Below, in pieces: positions 1-11,579 of a stretch of 64,000 nt of DNA (position 1 is its first letter; each line of letters begins with the position of its first letter). Made by a program: the position numbers and the translations under genes. This stretch comes from Prorocentrum cordatum. Taxonomy: Eukaryota; Sar; Dinophyceae; Prorocentrales; Prorocentraceae. The DNA lies in NCBI GenBank assembly GCA_963575745.1, contig CAUYUJ010017960.1, positions 522,204-586,203 on the forward strand. The letters run 5' to 3'. The notes below the pieces were generated by a model. That model made no database searches. It was not told the origin of the DNA and saw only the letters and a list, made by a program, of their open reading frames with translations.

Positions 1-360
1 GGCGTGGCTTGATGGGAGGGTCATAAATGGGGGGGTCAGCAACGGTCCCCTTTCGTGCCCCTTTCGGGCCCCTCCGGAGCCTCAGGGGGCTCGTTTAAGT
101 ACCGTTTCGGTACCTTTTCGGGCCATCCTCGCCACACCGCCATTTATGACCCCCCCATTACGAAACGCAGGGACGGGCGGCTCTCCGGCCTCGGTTGTGA
201 GGCTCGGGGTGCCCGGGCGGCCCGTCGGGCTCGGGGTGCCCGTCGCGCTCGGGCGGCATGGCCCCGCTGCGGCCGCGGCCGGCCCGGTGCCGGCGCGTCG
301 CGCAGCGCGCGGGGCGCGCCCAGCGGGGCGCTCGAGCAGCATAGGGGGGTGGATGAAGGG
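1..360. other. GC-rich stretch without a recognisable gene
   Basis: This left edge is GC-rich and open in several frames only because stop codons are rare at this composition. No domain, splice pattern or conserved motif is visible. It runs into a purine-rich GGA tract at about 361. Confidence 0.4.
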
Positions 361-576
361 GGAGAGGAGGAGGAGGAGGAGGAGGTGGAGGAGGAGGAGG
401 AGGAGGAGGGAGGAGGAGGAGGAGGAGGAGGAGGAGGAGGAAGAGGAGGAGGAGGAGGAGGAGGAGGAGGAGGAGGAGGAGGGGGGAGAAGAACAGGGAG
501 GTGGAGACCACGGTGCTCCTTTCGAAACGAGTACCCAACACAGGACGGTTGGGAAATAGTTGACCGCAATTTGCAC
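361..576. repeat. (GGA)n tract with conserved 3' flank, copy 1
   Basis: About 130 bases of nearly pure GGA are followed by a roughly 95-base single-copy-looking flank (481-576). The same arrangement, a GGA run followed by a closely matching flank that ends with the same 'gggaaatagttgaccgcaa' block, occurs at 5316-5526. The two copies therefore belong to one dispersed repeat family that carries its own microsatellite. The Glu/Gly and Ser/Pro homopolymer frames here are not considered genes. Confidence 0.75.
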
Positions 577-721
577 CCTAAGTGACCAAAGATCGAAGCA
601 CCCAGCGAAATCAACATACTCTTACTTTGTTGTTGTTATCACATATTATGAAAAGTCAGTTCAGCACAGTTGCATTCAAACATCAGTTAACGTAGCTCGC
701 CCGAACTTGATTTTAGCAACT

Positions 722-1130
722 CTATTGTGAACGCCACCACTTTTCGAATGCCATGGCGCCCAGTCCACAACTAGCCCACAGAGCCGGCACAGACCGTCGG
801 TCCATCAGGCGGGGCGACATCCCTGTGAGGGTCGCCGCTTTTCGAAGGCGAAGGCGCCCCGCCCACAACTGGCCCACAAAGCCAGCAGAGCCCTCCAGCC
901 CGCTGGGAGGAGCGCCAACTCGCCACTGTTCGAAGGCCACAGCGCCCAGTCCACAGCTGGTCAACACAGCCGGCAGAAGCCTCCAGCTCACCAGGAGGAG
1001 CGCCATCCCTGTGAGGGTCGCCACTCGTCAAAAGTCAAAACGCCTGGCCCACAGCTGGCCCGCAGGGCCGGCAGAGGCCTCTGGCCCACCAGAAGAGCGC
1101 CATCCTTGTAAGGCTCGCCAGCCCTCGAAT
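722..1130. repeat. GC-rich degenerate tandem repeat, block 1
   Basis: A unit of roughly 100 bases recurs imperfectly. Each has a 'cccacagctggcccac'-like segment, a 'ccggcagag' segment and a 'gccatccctgtgagggtcgcc' segment (the last starting near 809, 1001 and 1103). A second block of the same family lies at 2028-2440. Confidence 0.7.
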
Positions 1131-1139
1131 GCCAAAGCG

Positions 1140-1715
1140 CCCGGGGGTATGGTCCAAGCGCGTCGGCCCTTGGTTCCCGCGCGTGGGCCCATGGACCTTG
1201 CGCGTCGGCCCCGGGGCCCTGCCGGGGCGCGCGCGCGGGGCGAACGTGCTCCACTGCTCCGCTGCTCCGCACGGGCTTGGTAGGGGGCCACAGGCGGAGC
1301 TCCCGAGCGAAGTGAGCCCCACCCTCCCCCTCAGAAGTCGTGGGGGGTGGGGGTAGGGTTCGCATGTGGCCCCCTACCTGGGCATGCCCCAAGCCCACAG
1401 CGGCCGCTGTTGGGCAGGCGGCCTTCTGTCTCAAACGGACACAGGCCGCGGCGGCGCGGACAGCGAGCCCTGCTCAAAATGAGCAGGAGCTGCTCCTGGG
1501 CATTGCACCCCTTCTTTCCGTACCCGCTTCGGGCGTCCAAGGGGGCGAAAGTGCTCCACGTGCTCCGCTGCTCCGCACGGGCCTGGGCCCGTGGAGCCGG
1601 GGCATGAGGCCCAGCGCGTCGGCCCATGGGCCCCCGCGCGTCGGCTCATGGGCCCCCGCGCGTCTGCCCATGGGCCCTGCGCGTCGGCCCCGGGGCCCTG
1701 CCGGGGCGCGCAGGC
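1140..1715. repeat. Short 'gcgcgtcggccc' repeats (two clusters)
   Basis: Clusters at about 1160-1240 and 1605-1715 repeat a ~24-base unit made of 'gcgcgtcggccc' and 'atgggcccc'. Both clusters end with the same 'ggggccctgccggggcgcgc' palindromic block, so they were copied from one another. No gene is evident between them. Confidence 0.65.
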
Positions 1716-2027
1716 ACCATGCGAGAGCCTACAAGACCACACGATGGCACAGTCTTATGATGTTCCAGCCTACTTTAGCCTTGGCCACCAGGAAGAATTT
1801 CGAGCGCCAAAAAAAATGCCGGAACTCGAGGATCTTCACGTGTCGGGCCCTGGGAGACACTCGCCCGACACTGCTTTGACACTCTTCTGACACTCTTTTG
1901 ACACTTTTCCAGGTGCTCGACGAAATTATTTCTAGGATGCGGTCCCGAAGTAGGATGGGAACAGCATAAGCATGGTCCTGTAGAGCTCCTCGTGGTCCTC
2001 GCGCGTCGGGGCATGGTCCTTGCCAAT

Positions 2028-2440
2028 ATTATCTCTGACCGGGAGGGGCGCCATCCCCGCGAAGGTCGCGCCACTCTCCGAAGGGCAAAGCGCCCGGCCC
2101 GCAGCTTGCCCACCGAGCTGGCAGAGCCCCCCAGCCCGCTGGGAGCAGCGTCGTTCTTGCAGGGGCCGCCACTTCTCGAAAGCTAAGGCGGCGCCCGGCC
2201 CACAGCTGGCCCACGGACCCTCCCTGGGAGGGTCGCCACTCTTCGAGAGCCAAAGCGCCCAGCCAACAGCTGGCTCACAGAGCCAGCAGAGCCCTCCAGC
2301 CCGCTGGGGGAGCGCCATCTTGATGAGGCTACAGAGACGGCAGAGGCCGCCAGCCCACCAAGAGGGGTGCCATCCCTGTGAGGGTCGCCACTGTTCGAGG
2401 GCCAAAGCGCCCGGCCCACAGCTGGCCTACAGAGCCACGT
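2028..2440. repeat. GC-rich degenerate tandem repeat, block 2
   Basis: This block has the same family of units as 722-1130, including the 'gccatccctgtgagggtcgcc' segment near 2368. The copies are more divergent and their spacing (about 150-165 bases) is less regular. Confidence 0.65.
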
Positions 2441-3385
2441 CTTCGAGAACGCAATTCTCAATGCCAGGTAAGAGCCCCTCATGCTAAGTCAGATCTGGGA
2501 ACACTGGTGAGAGTGAGGATAACCACACTAACAACAAGGCCAGAGCACCAACATGAACGGTAATGACAACATCCCCGGGAACCGCGTGAACAGCACAATG
2601 ACGGAAGAAGCAGCAATATCGTAGCAACAGGTAGAGCAGCAACTATGATATCACATTCGCAGGGACAACAATAACGAAGACATGAGAAACGACATGAAGG
2701 ACACATATGGCAAACGCTGTTCTAACAAGGACAGAGCAACCACATGAGCGGTAGAAACAACATCCCCTCAAGCCGCTTCAACAGCATGATGACAACAGGA
2801 AGAGCGATACTACAACAACAAGTATAACAGACGCGATCACAACATGATCGCAAACACAGCAACGACGACGTAATGGCAAGTAGTATTACAACACCAGCTC
2901 GCATAACAACAGCCACACCAACATAACATCCACATGAACAGCAACGGCGACATGAGCAGCAGCCGCATCATGACCCCAACAACAGAACAAGCACATGATC
3001 AACGACGCCGACATGATCACCAGCCGCATCATGAGTAGCAGCGACGACTTCAGCAGCAACCGCACCAGCGGCCACCTCATCAGCAAAGTAGTAACGAGCA
3101 GCAGCCACATCATCAAAGCCGGCAGAGGTCGCCAAACACAATTTGTTAGTTCCAAGTCAGAACCCTTGCTAAATCCGCTGGCACCCTTGTGGGGCCACCA
3201 GGATGTAGGCCGAAGGTTCGCACTTTCCTGTACCAGTTGCAGCTTCCATTTTCTACTGTTACAGTTCTGCTTCTTGTTGCTTACTGTTCCTTGTTGATGG
3301 ACCGCGCGAAGGGGGGAAGCCCAAACGGGCAGGTTTAGCACGCCCTCAGCGTGTGCTCTGAATTGCTGGGGTGGGTAAAAATTAA
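2440..3385. other. Intergenic CA/ACA-rich stretch
   Basis: The sequence is rich in degenerate CAA, CAG and ACA triplets, with many 'aacaacat' and 'cacatga' words. I see no domain or splice structure. It resembles an eroded trinucleotide microsatellite. Confidence 0.4.
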
Positions 3386-4050
3386 CACATCTCACGCAGA
3401 TCGGCGGGGTCAGGGTCCCAAAAATACACGGGATGTACCACATTTCTGAAATTCGGTGGCACCCTTCACGCAGATCGGCGGGGTCAGGGTCCAAAAACAT
3501 ATGGGATTTGCAACATTCCCGAAATTCGCTGGCACCCCTCACGCAGAACGGCGGGGTCGGGATCCAAACACACACAGGATTTGCCACATTCCCGAAATTC
3601 GCTGGCACCCCTCACGCAGATCGGCGGGGTCGGGGTCCAAAAACACACGGGATTTGCCACATTTCTGACATTCGTTTGCACCTCTCACACAGATCGGAAG
3701 GGTCAGGGTCCAAAAACATATGGGATTTGCAACATTCCTGAAATTCGCTGGCACCCCTCACGCAGATCGGCAGGGCCAGGGTTTGAAAACCCAGGGGATT
3801 CTCAACATTTCTAAAATCCAGTGGCACCCCTCACGCGGATCGACAGGGTCAGGGTCCAACAACACATGGGATTTGCCACAGTTCTGAAAGTCGGTGGCAC
3901 CCTTCACGCAGATCGGCGGGGTCAGGGTCCAAAAACACACGGGATTTGCCACATTTCTGACATTCGGTGGCACCCCTCACGCAGAACGGCGGGGTCAGGG
4001 TCGAAAAACAAACAGGTCCCGACACTGCTTCACAGCGGCGCCCAGGCCTC
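3385..4050. repeat. 73-bp satellite, about nine units
   Basis: The marker 'cacgcagatcggcggggt' (with variants) starts at 3393, 3467, 3540, 3613, 3686, 3759, 3832, 3905 and 3978, a period of 73 bases after the first interval of 74. Units differ by scattered substitutions. Because 73 is not divisible by three, each reading frame passes through all three phases of the unit. This explains the open frames on both strands without any gene. Confidence 0.92.
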
Positions 4051-5315
4051 ATGATTTATCTTGTGCATCTCCCATTATCCGAGACGGGGGGCCGGCGGCA
4101 TGGGGCGAAGCCCTTACGGATATTTGGACAAAAAAAGGGACCAACACCGGCGACGTGACACGCTGAACCAAACTTCTCCAACCGTACCCTCGCGCTGCGG
4201 GAAGCGAGGGGCACACTTCTCTTCATGCTCTCGCTCGGGCCCCTGGAGATAGGCACCCCTCCAACCCAGACCGAGGCCCGAATCGAAGGCCTCGTCGCGC
4301 CCATGAGGACTGCGCGGTTCGAGGATCCCTCCTCTAGAGGTCTGCATGGATGTTCCAGGGGGCCCTGCAGGCCCCCATGAGTCCCATGAGGCCTCCAGAG
4401 CCATTCTGGGTGTCAAAACGAACACAAAAAAACGTCAACGGCGACGGCGACGGCGGCAGCGGCGACGGCGACAGCGGCGGCGCATCGCTCAGAATCAATC
4501 CCTGGGGTCCATCCTGGTCAGTTTTTCGAGGCGGATCCGGCCATGGCGACGAGAAGCCTCGAGGAAGCCCCCCAAGAAAGCAAAAAACGCAAGGAAGGCC
4601 GCCGTTGTTTCGACTGGCCCTACTCCGAGCGCTCTCGGACGATACCTCGGGTTTCAGGCGGCCGTTCGAGACGATTCCAGTGAACAATCATCCCAAGCCC
4701 CGAATATCTCCAATAACCCACCGAAAACATCCGCAACCCTTCCGACGCCTGCCGACACACGCCACGCAGCCCCACCGCGTCCGAAACAACGACGGCGGCG
4801 GCAACGGCCGTTGGAGGAAAAGAACATTATAACCATGATAAAGGCTGAACGCGGAAACGCTGGTGCCGACCTTGGCCATCGCCCATCTTAGTCATCGACA
4901 CTTCGTGTGTCATCTTCGCAAGTCGGCGACGGCCTGCGTGGACCATGACCAATATCGGCGTCGACACGCTCCCGCGGCGCCTTTCGAACACACGTTGACA
5001 TGGATTAGGGATCCGTGGATCTGGCGCGTGGGCACCAGACCCTCGGACCACGGATCGGGGAACCTGGACCCCGAAGCAAGAAGCCACTGGAACATGCTAC
5101 GGCGACGCAGCGCGCCGACCTGGGATGGAAGCGGAGCCCGGCGCTAACCCGCGCGCCCTAATCCATGTTCTGCGGTGCCCCGACACGTGGTCCTGATCGC
5201 TGTGCCGCGTCCCTCGGGTCGAGGCGTCCCCCTCCTCCCTCCCCGCCGCGCGGGGGGCGGGCGGGGCTCTCCGGTGGCTGAGGAAGCAGGGGGAGGAGGA
5301 GGACGGGGGGGCACG
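4050..5315. other. Intergenic, with a GGCGAC-rich microsatellite at 4438-4485
   Basis: A short degenerate CGGCGA/CGGCAG tract sits at 4438-4485. The rest (4490-5315) has long frames on both strands without recognisable domains. Nothing here supports a gene call. Confidence 0.4.
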
Positions 5316-5526
5316 GAGGAGGAGGAGGAGGAGGAGGAGGAGGAGGAGGAGGAGGAGGAGGAGGAGGAGGGGGAGGAGGAGGAGGAGGAGGAGGAGGAGG
5401 AGGAGGAGGAGGAGGAGGAGGAGGAGGAGGGGGGGGAGAAGAAGAGGGAGGTGGAGATCACAACGCTCTATCCAAAACGAACACCCGACACAGGAGGGTT
5501 GGGAAATAGTTGACCGCAACTCGCAA
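5316..5526. repeat. (GGA)n tract with conserved 3' flank, copy 2
   Basis: About 115 bases of GGA are followed by a flank that matches 481-576 closely, including the 'gggaaatagttgaccgcaa' end. It is the second copy of the dispersed unit at 361-576, in the same orientation. Confidence 0.75.
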
Positions 5527-6715
5527 CACGGAGGAGGAGGAGAAGAAGGAGGAAGAGGAACGGTGAACGGTGAAGTCCTGTCTGAAAGAGGCCCTCGCGT
5601 GGCAAGACAACTGCTCCCAAGGCCGCGCTAACGGAGATGTGGGTTAACGGCGATGTTGAGGATCTGCTTTTTGTGACACCGAGCTCGCAAAGAACAAATT
5701 ATAAAAATTACACGGGTCACACTGTCCTACATTTCAAATGTGCGAATGTACCGAGCGAAAACCACGCAGCGAATTGTAGGCAAGCGCGAACCACGATGTC
5801 CTACAATTGGCTTGGCCACGAGCCAGCCCCACCTACAATGCCGAACCATACATCGCCGTTACCTACATTGCCGTTAGTGCGGCTACGGTGCTGATATACG
5901 TCCAGAACAGTAGCTCTCTGGATCACAGCGCGCTCGCCCAAGAGGCGAAAACAGGAGATAATTCAATACATGCCGCACGATTGGTTGCACTTTGTGTCCA
6001 TTCTTCGTGCCCTCCATGTGTGCACGACCTCCCAAACACGTGGTCAGACTTCATCCACGGTCGCCTGGACGGCCTCTCTGGCCTTTGCCGTCAATGGCTG
6101 GCTGCGGTCCACGAAGTATGCCCCCAGCATGCTCATAGACTGACCCACTCTGACACCGGCATGCGAGCAACGTGCCCTGCACACCTACACTTTTTCATGG
6201 AATGTCCATGCACCCACTCTTCTACCCCAGCGTCGAAAACGAGCCGTCTGACTTGAAGAGTTGTTCTCTGTATCAAAACCTCCCAGTGTTCCCCCTCCTT
6301 CTATTCCGCAACAGACCTTCTCCTCAGCATGGCATTGCGCGTGGCCCAGTCTCCTCAACTCCTCGGCTATCGGTGTCCATGATTCGGCCCCCGCACAGGC
6401 TTGTTCCCGCCACAATGCTGTTGGAAAGTCTCTAACGCTTGTTCAATGAGAAATGGTTCTTAATCAATGGCATCTTCAAAGCCCAGAAAGTCGACCATCA
6501 TGCTGCAACGCGGTGTGAGATTTCACTACCGATCGGGCCCTGCAAAGACACTTTAGTACCCGGGATATCGAAATACGCTCCATACGACAATACATCAATA
6601 GAGAACCCCTCCTCAATCATAAATCTCCCTATATGGAAATCTTCCCTGGTGGTCTAGAACTGTTGGTTGAAGAGACCGTCCTCTGCTGCTTGGCGCCCTC
6701 TGGAGTTTAACATGC
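5527..6715. other. Unassigned stretch of moderate GC
   Basis: Base composition is more balanced here than in the surrounding repeats. Only short frames are open, and no domain, splice pair series or repeat family is recognised. Confidence 0.4.
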
Positions 6716-6717
6716 AG

Positions 6718-7615
6718 GATGAGGCGGAGAAGGAGGATGAGGACGAGTAGGAGGAGTAGGAAGAGGAAGGGGAGGGGGAGTGGGAGGGGGCAACTTCTCC
6801 GCGGCTTCCCCAACAAAAATGGAGAGGAGGGGAAGGACGAGGAGGAGGAGGAGGAGGAGGAGGAGGAGGAGGGAAGGAACGAGAAAGGGGATGAGAGGGC
6901 GGAGGTGGGGGGCGGGAGGAGGGACGAGGACTGAAGGGCAGCAGGAGGAGAGGGAGGCAAGTTCCGTGCTCGAACGGAGAAAAAGGAGAGGAGGAGGAGG
7001 AGGAGGACGAGGAAGAGGAGGGGAGAAGCAGGAGGAGGAGGAGAGAGCAGGAGGAGGAGAGAAGAGGAGAGAGGAGGAGGAGGAGGAGAGAGAGAGAGAG
7101 GAGGAGGAGGAGGAGGAGGAGGAGGAGGAGGAGGAGGAGGAGGAGGAGGAGGAGGAGGAGGAGGAGGGGATGAGGAGGAGGGGGAGGAGGAGGAGGCGGA
7201 GGAGGAGGAGGAGGACGATCGAGGCAGGAGGAGAGAGCAGGGGGAAGAGGAGGAGGAGAGAGGGGAGGAGAAGAGGGAGGAGGAGGAGGAGGGAGGAGGA
7301 GGAGGGAGGAGGAGGAGGAGGAGGAGGGGGAGGAGGAGGAGGAGAAGGAGAGGGGAGGGGCCGGGTGGGGCCTCGCTGGCAGCCCCTGCAGCGGCCCTCG
7401 CGCGGCAGCTTGCCCGCCCGCGCACTGCCCGCGCTCCTCGGGGGGGGGGAGGGAGGGAGGGAGGGAGGGAGGGAGGGAGGGAGGGAAGGAGGGCGGGAAA
7501 GAGGGAGAGGGGGTGGGAGGGAGGGGGAGGATGAGGAGGAAAAGGAGGAGGAGGAGGAGGAAGGAGGGAGAAAAAGGAGGAGGAGGCGGAGGAGGAGAAG
7601 GAGGGGGAGCAGAAG
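6718..7615. repeat. Long polypurine (GGA/GA/GGGA) tract
   Basis: Nearly 900 bases are almost entirely purine on the plus strand, in GGA, GAGGAG and (near 7440-7500) GGGA arrays. A GC-rich pyrimidine-containing island interrupts them at about 7360-7440. A short unit at about 6930-6990, 'ctgaagggcagcag' followed by 'aagttccgtgctcg', recurs at 25109-25190 inside another polypurine tract. The long Arg/Glu or Ser/Pro/Leu frames are consequences of the repeat. Confidence 0.9.
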
Positions 7616-7619
7616 GAGG

Positions 7620-8500
7620 CTACTGCTACGGATGCGCCTCGGCGGGGCTGTCCACGGCCAGAAAAAGTATGGTGCCTCAAGAGGCTCCCTCTTCAGAGCC
7701 TGAGTCCACGGATTCCGCATCCGACGGCGGAGAAGTCCCCTCCTCGCGCCGGCGCGCCCCGAGCGCGGCAGCCCAGCGATCGTCCTCCCGACGAAAGCCG
7801 AAACAAGACTGAATGTAGTCTCGAGTGGGCGGAGCAGGGGGGAGAAGGAGGAGGATTGTAGTGTAGTTTCTGATGCCTTGAGGGAAAAGATAAACCTGTC
7901 GAGACGGATGAGGCACACGGGCTCTCCCATGTTTGGGGCGGTGCCCTAAGTGCTCTAAGAATACTTGTCTTCACAACCTTCAAGAGTCTTGAAGGTTTGA
8001 AGACGAGTATTCTGGTCCCAGCGTCTGAACAGGGACGCATGCTGGCACCTGGTATTGGTTGATGGTATGTGTAGTCAGCATACCTCGAGACAACCACATC
8101 TTTTCGGCACCTACGTTTCGGCGGGGGGGTGTTCTATGGTACCCCCCGCCGCTGCCTACCTTACAGGTGAGACAACGATTGCAGCAAGGATCGCCATCCT
8201 GGTGATGACGGGAGTGGGCCCGTTCCACAACATGGCGACATGGAACAGCAAAGCTCTGCAACAAGCCGGGACGCCGACCGGGGGGTGACAGAGGGTACCT
8301 GCTCAACCGCGTTTGTTTTGGTCACGTTCGTAGGACAACCTCTCCAGCCATCCCACAAGAGCTAACCGACTTATGTCATCATACGGATCTATACACCCAC
8401 TGGCGGCGGTTAGATTTGGCGGATTCTGGAAACTCTGAACCCAAAAACGTGTTCATCTCTTGGGAGCACATCTTGCACTTCCTTTTTACCAACGCTACAC
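7620..8500. other. Unassigned stretch between repeats
   Basis: Mixed-composition DNA with short frames on both strands. I see no domain, repeat family or convincing splice structure. Confidence 0.35.
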
Positions 8501-8672
8501 CCTCTACCCTTAAGACATATTAAGTTATTTTTCGGGCGCAAGCTAATTTTTAACTCAACAAAGAAGTTGGGCTTATCGAGTTAAAAAATAACTCGGGCAA
8601 GAATTAACTCGATAACTCGCCCGCGGCAATTTTAAATTAACTCGAGTTTTCTTTTTTTACTCGATTTATGCC
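8501..8672. repeat. AT-rich dispersed element, copy A
   Basis: The copy begins with 'tacccttaagacat' (near 8509) and contains many 'aactcg'/'cgagtt' words and T-rich runs. A related element in the opposite orientation lies at 23640-23935, and its complement begins with the same 'tacccttaagacat' end and shares 'taatttttaactc'. The shared terminus and internal words indicate one dispersed family, probably a small non-autonomous element. Confidence 0.6.
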
Positions 8673-8794
8673 CAACTACATGTGCACATTGGATTTCGAC
8701 TTATCGTACATGTGCTACCACCATTACGGTTACGAATCGCAGAAATATGACTATCAGTCGTACTTGCTAGGCAGGGATATATGTGCAGTAGTAG

Positions 8795-9110
<316 letters not shown>

Positions 9111-9299
9111 AGTCATACGAATATTACCACCACTACGCTGACCACTCGTTATACGAGTGTTGTGGCTGCTAATAGTACGATTCATTTCACTACTGCGGTC
9201 CGTTCTGACGACGACGACGATATATGCAACACTTACTCCTGATATGATTACTACTGCTACTACCACGATTACGATTCCTACGTCTGCGACGATGACGAC

Positions 9300-9325
9300 T
9301 ATTACTCGTAGTACTTAGTAGTACT

Positions 9326-9356
<31 letters not shown>

Positions 9357-9365
9357 CGTATTACG

Positions 9366-9411
<46 letters not shown>

Positions 9412-9480
9412 ATACTACTATTAGTACTAGTACTATCACTACTACTTGTAATGATACGACTGACGATTGTACTACCACGA
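9300..9480. repeat. (GTA)n and (CTA)n microsatellite
   Basis: A short GTA run (about 9318-9357) is followed by a CTA run (about 9368-9412) with degenerate continuation. The two runs are nearly reverse complements, so the segment could fold back on itself. Confidence 0.8.
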
Positions 9481-9704
9481 CGATTGGTACTGCTACCACT
9501 ACGACTACAACCATTATTGCTACTAGTAGTATTACTCCTACAACTTATGAACATTGATGGCGCAGGGGGGGGGGGGGCTTGCAAGGAGTAGCGACAACGT
9601 TCGTGGCGATTTGTCTACACGTGTGGTGCACATCACATGCGTGATCATCAGCAAAACTGTCCTTTCTATTCGCAAATACAACGCCAGCAGCATCCGCCCT
9701 CAAA

Positions 9705-11579
9705 CTATCGCGACAAACAAGTCAGCCTGAACATGAAATGGAGCGCACACCTGTACTTGCCAATCATCTTGATAGCTGCCCGCGCAGGCGCGTTCCCTCG
9801 CACACAGGACGCGCCTAAGAATTTCATCTTGTTCAGGAAAGCCTCGCCAGCGTAACACCACCCCCTGCGGGGGTTGATGTGGTTGATCTCTAAAGCCCAA
9901 TGGGCAAGATGGTGTGATTTTATTGTGACGTCAAACAAGAGCTTGACCTCATTCCCAAAATGCATGGCTGCTGCGTTTTGGCACGCAAGAAACACCCAAA
10001 CGCAATGTGAAAATTCTTGGCGCTGCGCTTCTGGCAATATGTTCGAAAATACGCTATCACTTAATATTGCGTCAATGCGTGCGGACATGCGTAGGCCAAG
10101 CTCTATATGTCTGTGCGATGCGTCATCTTCGTCCATCCAATAACGCCAAACCCAAGCTAGTGCGGGCAAGAGGTGTTTTATCTCTGCCGCCTTGCCCTTG
10201 AGCTTTGGAAAGTCATTGCGAGGCGCCTTTGGGTTTGTAAACATTGACAACTTTAGCCTGCTGAAGCACTCTGACTTCGATACCCCGTGCGACGGATCTT
10301 CCCACCAAGCTTGGCACTGATTGAAAACGGCTTGCAAAGCAACGGCTGGTTCACTTGGCAAGATGACGTAACACAAGAACCAGAGGACGCCACCGCAGAA
10401 ATACATATCTACCCCTAGATGCTTTGTATGCATCAGATCGAAGCAAACTGTCCAAATCGATACGAAAGGCAAATCAAAAATTCGGTGTTGTCGAGGGAAA
10501 GCTGCGAGCCACGTTTCCCGGTTCCATATTGTGTCGTGCCAAGTCGGACCGTCCTTGCGATTATCTGTAAAAGGCTTATCCGAAACATTTGCTTGACACC
10601 TTGCGCAACGCGACCTCGCAGTCGGCCACGGCATCCCAAACTCTTTGCTGAGGTATTCGAGGTCTCCTTTGATGCAAAGAAGGAGGCCTTTGAATCCGCC
10701 AGCAAGTGGCGCCCCAGCACAGGGGTCTCGAATGGGTCTGTTCACCCAGTCAACTACTGGCCAGAGACCACGGAACAATGCAGACAACGACCAACACATG
10801 ATGCGCCAAGACGGCTGCATCGTTCGACACCTAAATGTATCAGCTACAAGAGAATGAAATATCGCATGGATGCAGAAGTTGCATTGCAACGTTGCGCCGA
10901 CACCTGATAGCATTGAACACCAACTATAAATGTTCATGGATTCAGACCATGACTTGCCGACACCCTTTATCGGCACGCCATCTCCGTGAATGCTTATGGG
11001 CACAGTCCAGCGCTGCCAATCTGGTTCATTCTGGACCGGGTTAGTCAACAACGCGGGGTGCTCCCGAACGTCCGCCCAAAAAGCTACAAGGTCACTTTGC
11101 GCACTGCATACGTGGCGTTCCCAATGGTCGGGGCAATGGGCGTACAAAGCTGCGAACAGTTCGTGTGGCAAAAGCATCTCCATTTTCCTGGGCGCAAAGA
11201 CGCCTGGTCGAGGCGTTTTGCAAAGTGCTTCAAACTTGTACGTATCAGGCACCTTGCTGTTGTCCAATAGCCGAACCATGCCAGCATGACAATGGTTGGG
11301 GTTCGCCCCATGCGACCCAAGACTTGCAAGATTCCCGAGATCATCTGGCACGCACGGATAATCTGCAGCCAACCACTTGTCAAAGTCAAGGCGGGCCCTA
11401 TGAGCAATAGTTTGCACCGTCTGTGGCGACATCAAACCCCAAGCCCACTGTTCTATCAAAAACTCTGCAAGCATGCTTCGCTGATCACGGTTCGACTTGC
11501 GTTTGGCTTTACCTTTGCCGCGGGATTGTTGGAGATTTGGCTGGGCGGCTTGCTTGGGCTGACCTCTGCCTGGCCACAT
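9705..11579 (-). CDS. Intact 624-aa protein of an abundant dinoflagellate family, possibly CACTA/CMC transposase-derived
   Basis: An uninterrupted minus-strand frame runs from an ATG at 11579 to a TAG at about 9705. The N-terminus is basic and Gln/Lys-rich (about residues 1-35), a likely nuclear-targeting tail. A 'HGDGVP' motif lies near residue 200 and 'FDLMHTKHLGVD' near residue 385, the latter recalling the D-x-M-H-x-x-K-N segment of CACTA (TNP2-like) transposases. The C-terminal part has 'SCVRG', which I recall from many dinoflagellate predicted proteins. No intron is needed. No terminal inverted repeats were recognised, so I cannot say whether it is an active transposon or a domesticated gene. 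The DDE assignment is inference from two motifs only. The coding frame itself is very likely real. Confidence 0.6.
   Translation of the reverse strand: MWPGRGQPKQAAQPNLQQSRGKGKAKRKSNRDQRSMLAEFLIEQWAWGLMSPQTVQTIAHRARLDFDKWLAADYPCVPDDLGNLASLGSHGANPNHCHAGMVRLLDNSKVPDTYKFEALCKTPRPGVFAPRKMEMLLPHELFAALYAHCPDHWERHVCSAQSDLVAFWADVREHPALLTNPVQNEPDWQRWTVPISIHGDGVPIKGVGKSWSESMNIYSWCSMLSGVGATLQCNFCIHAIFHSLVADTFRCRTMQPSWRIMCWSLSALFRGLWPVVDWVNRPIRDPCAGAPLAGGFKGLLLCIKGDLEYLSKEFGMPWPTARSRCARCQANVSDKPFTDNRKDGPTWHDTIWNRETWLAAFPRQHRIFDLPFVSIWTVCFDLMHTKHLGVDMYFCGGVLWFLCYVILPSEPAVALQAVFNQCQAWWEDPSHGVSKSECFSRLKLSMFTNPKAPRNDFPKLKGKAAEIKHLLPALAWVWRYWMDEDDASHRHIELGLRMSARIDAILSDSVFSNILPEAQRQEFSHCVWVFLACQNAAAMHFGNEVKLLFDVTIKSHHLAHWALEINHINPRRGWCYAGEAFLNKMKFLGASCVRGNAPARAAIKMIGKYRCALHFMFRLTCLSR

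Noticed and set aside
3385-4050. Possible CRISPR-like array
   Set aside because: Units are contiguous 73-base tandem repeats without unique spacers, and the setting is eukaryotic.
6613-7930. Long frames of Ser, Pro, Leu or Arg/Glu on both strands
   Set aside because: They exist because GGA/CCT repeats contain no stop codons in most frames. No non-repetitive coding text accompanies them.
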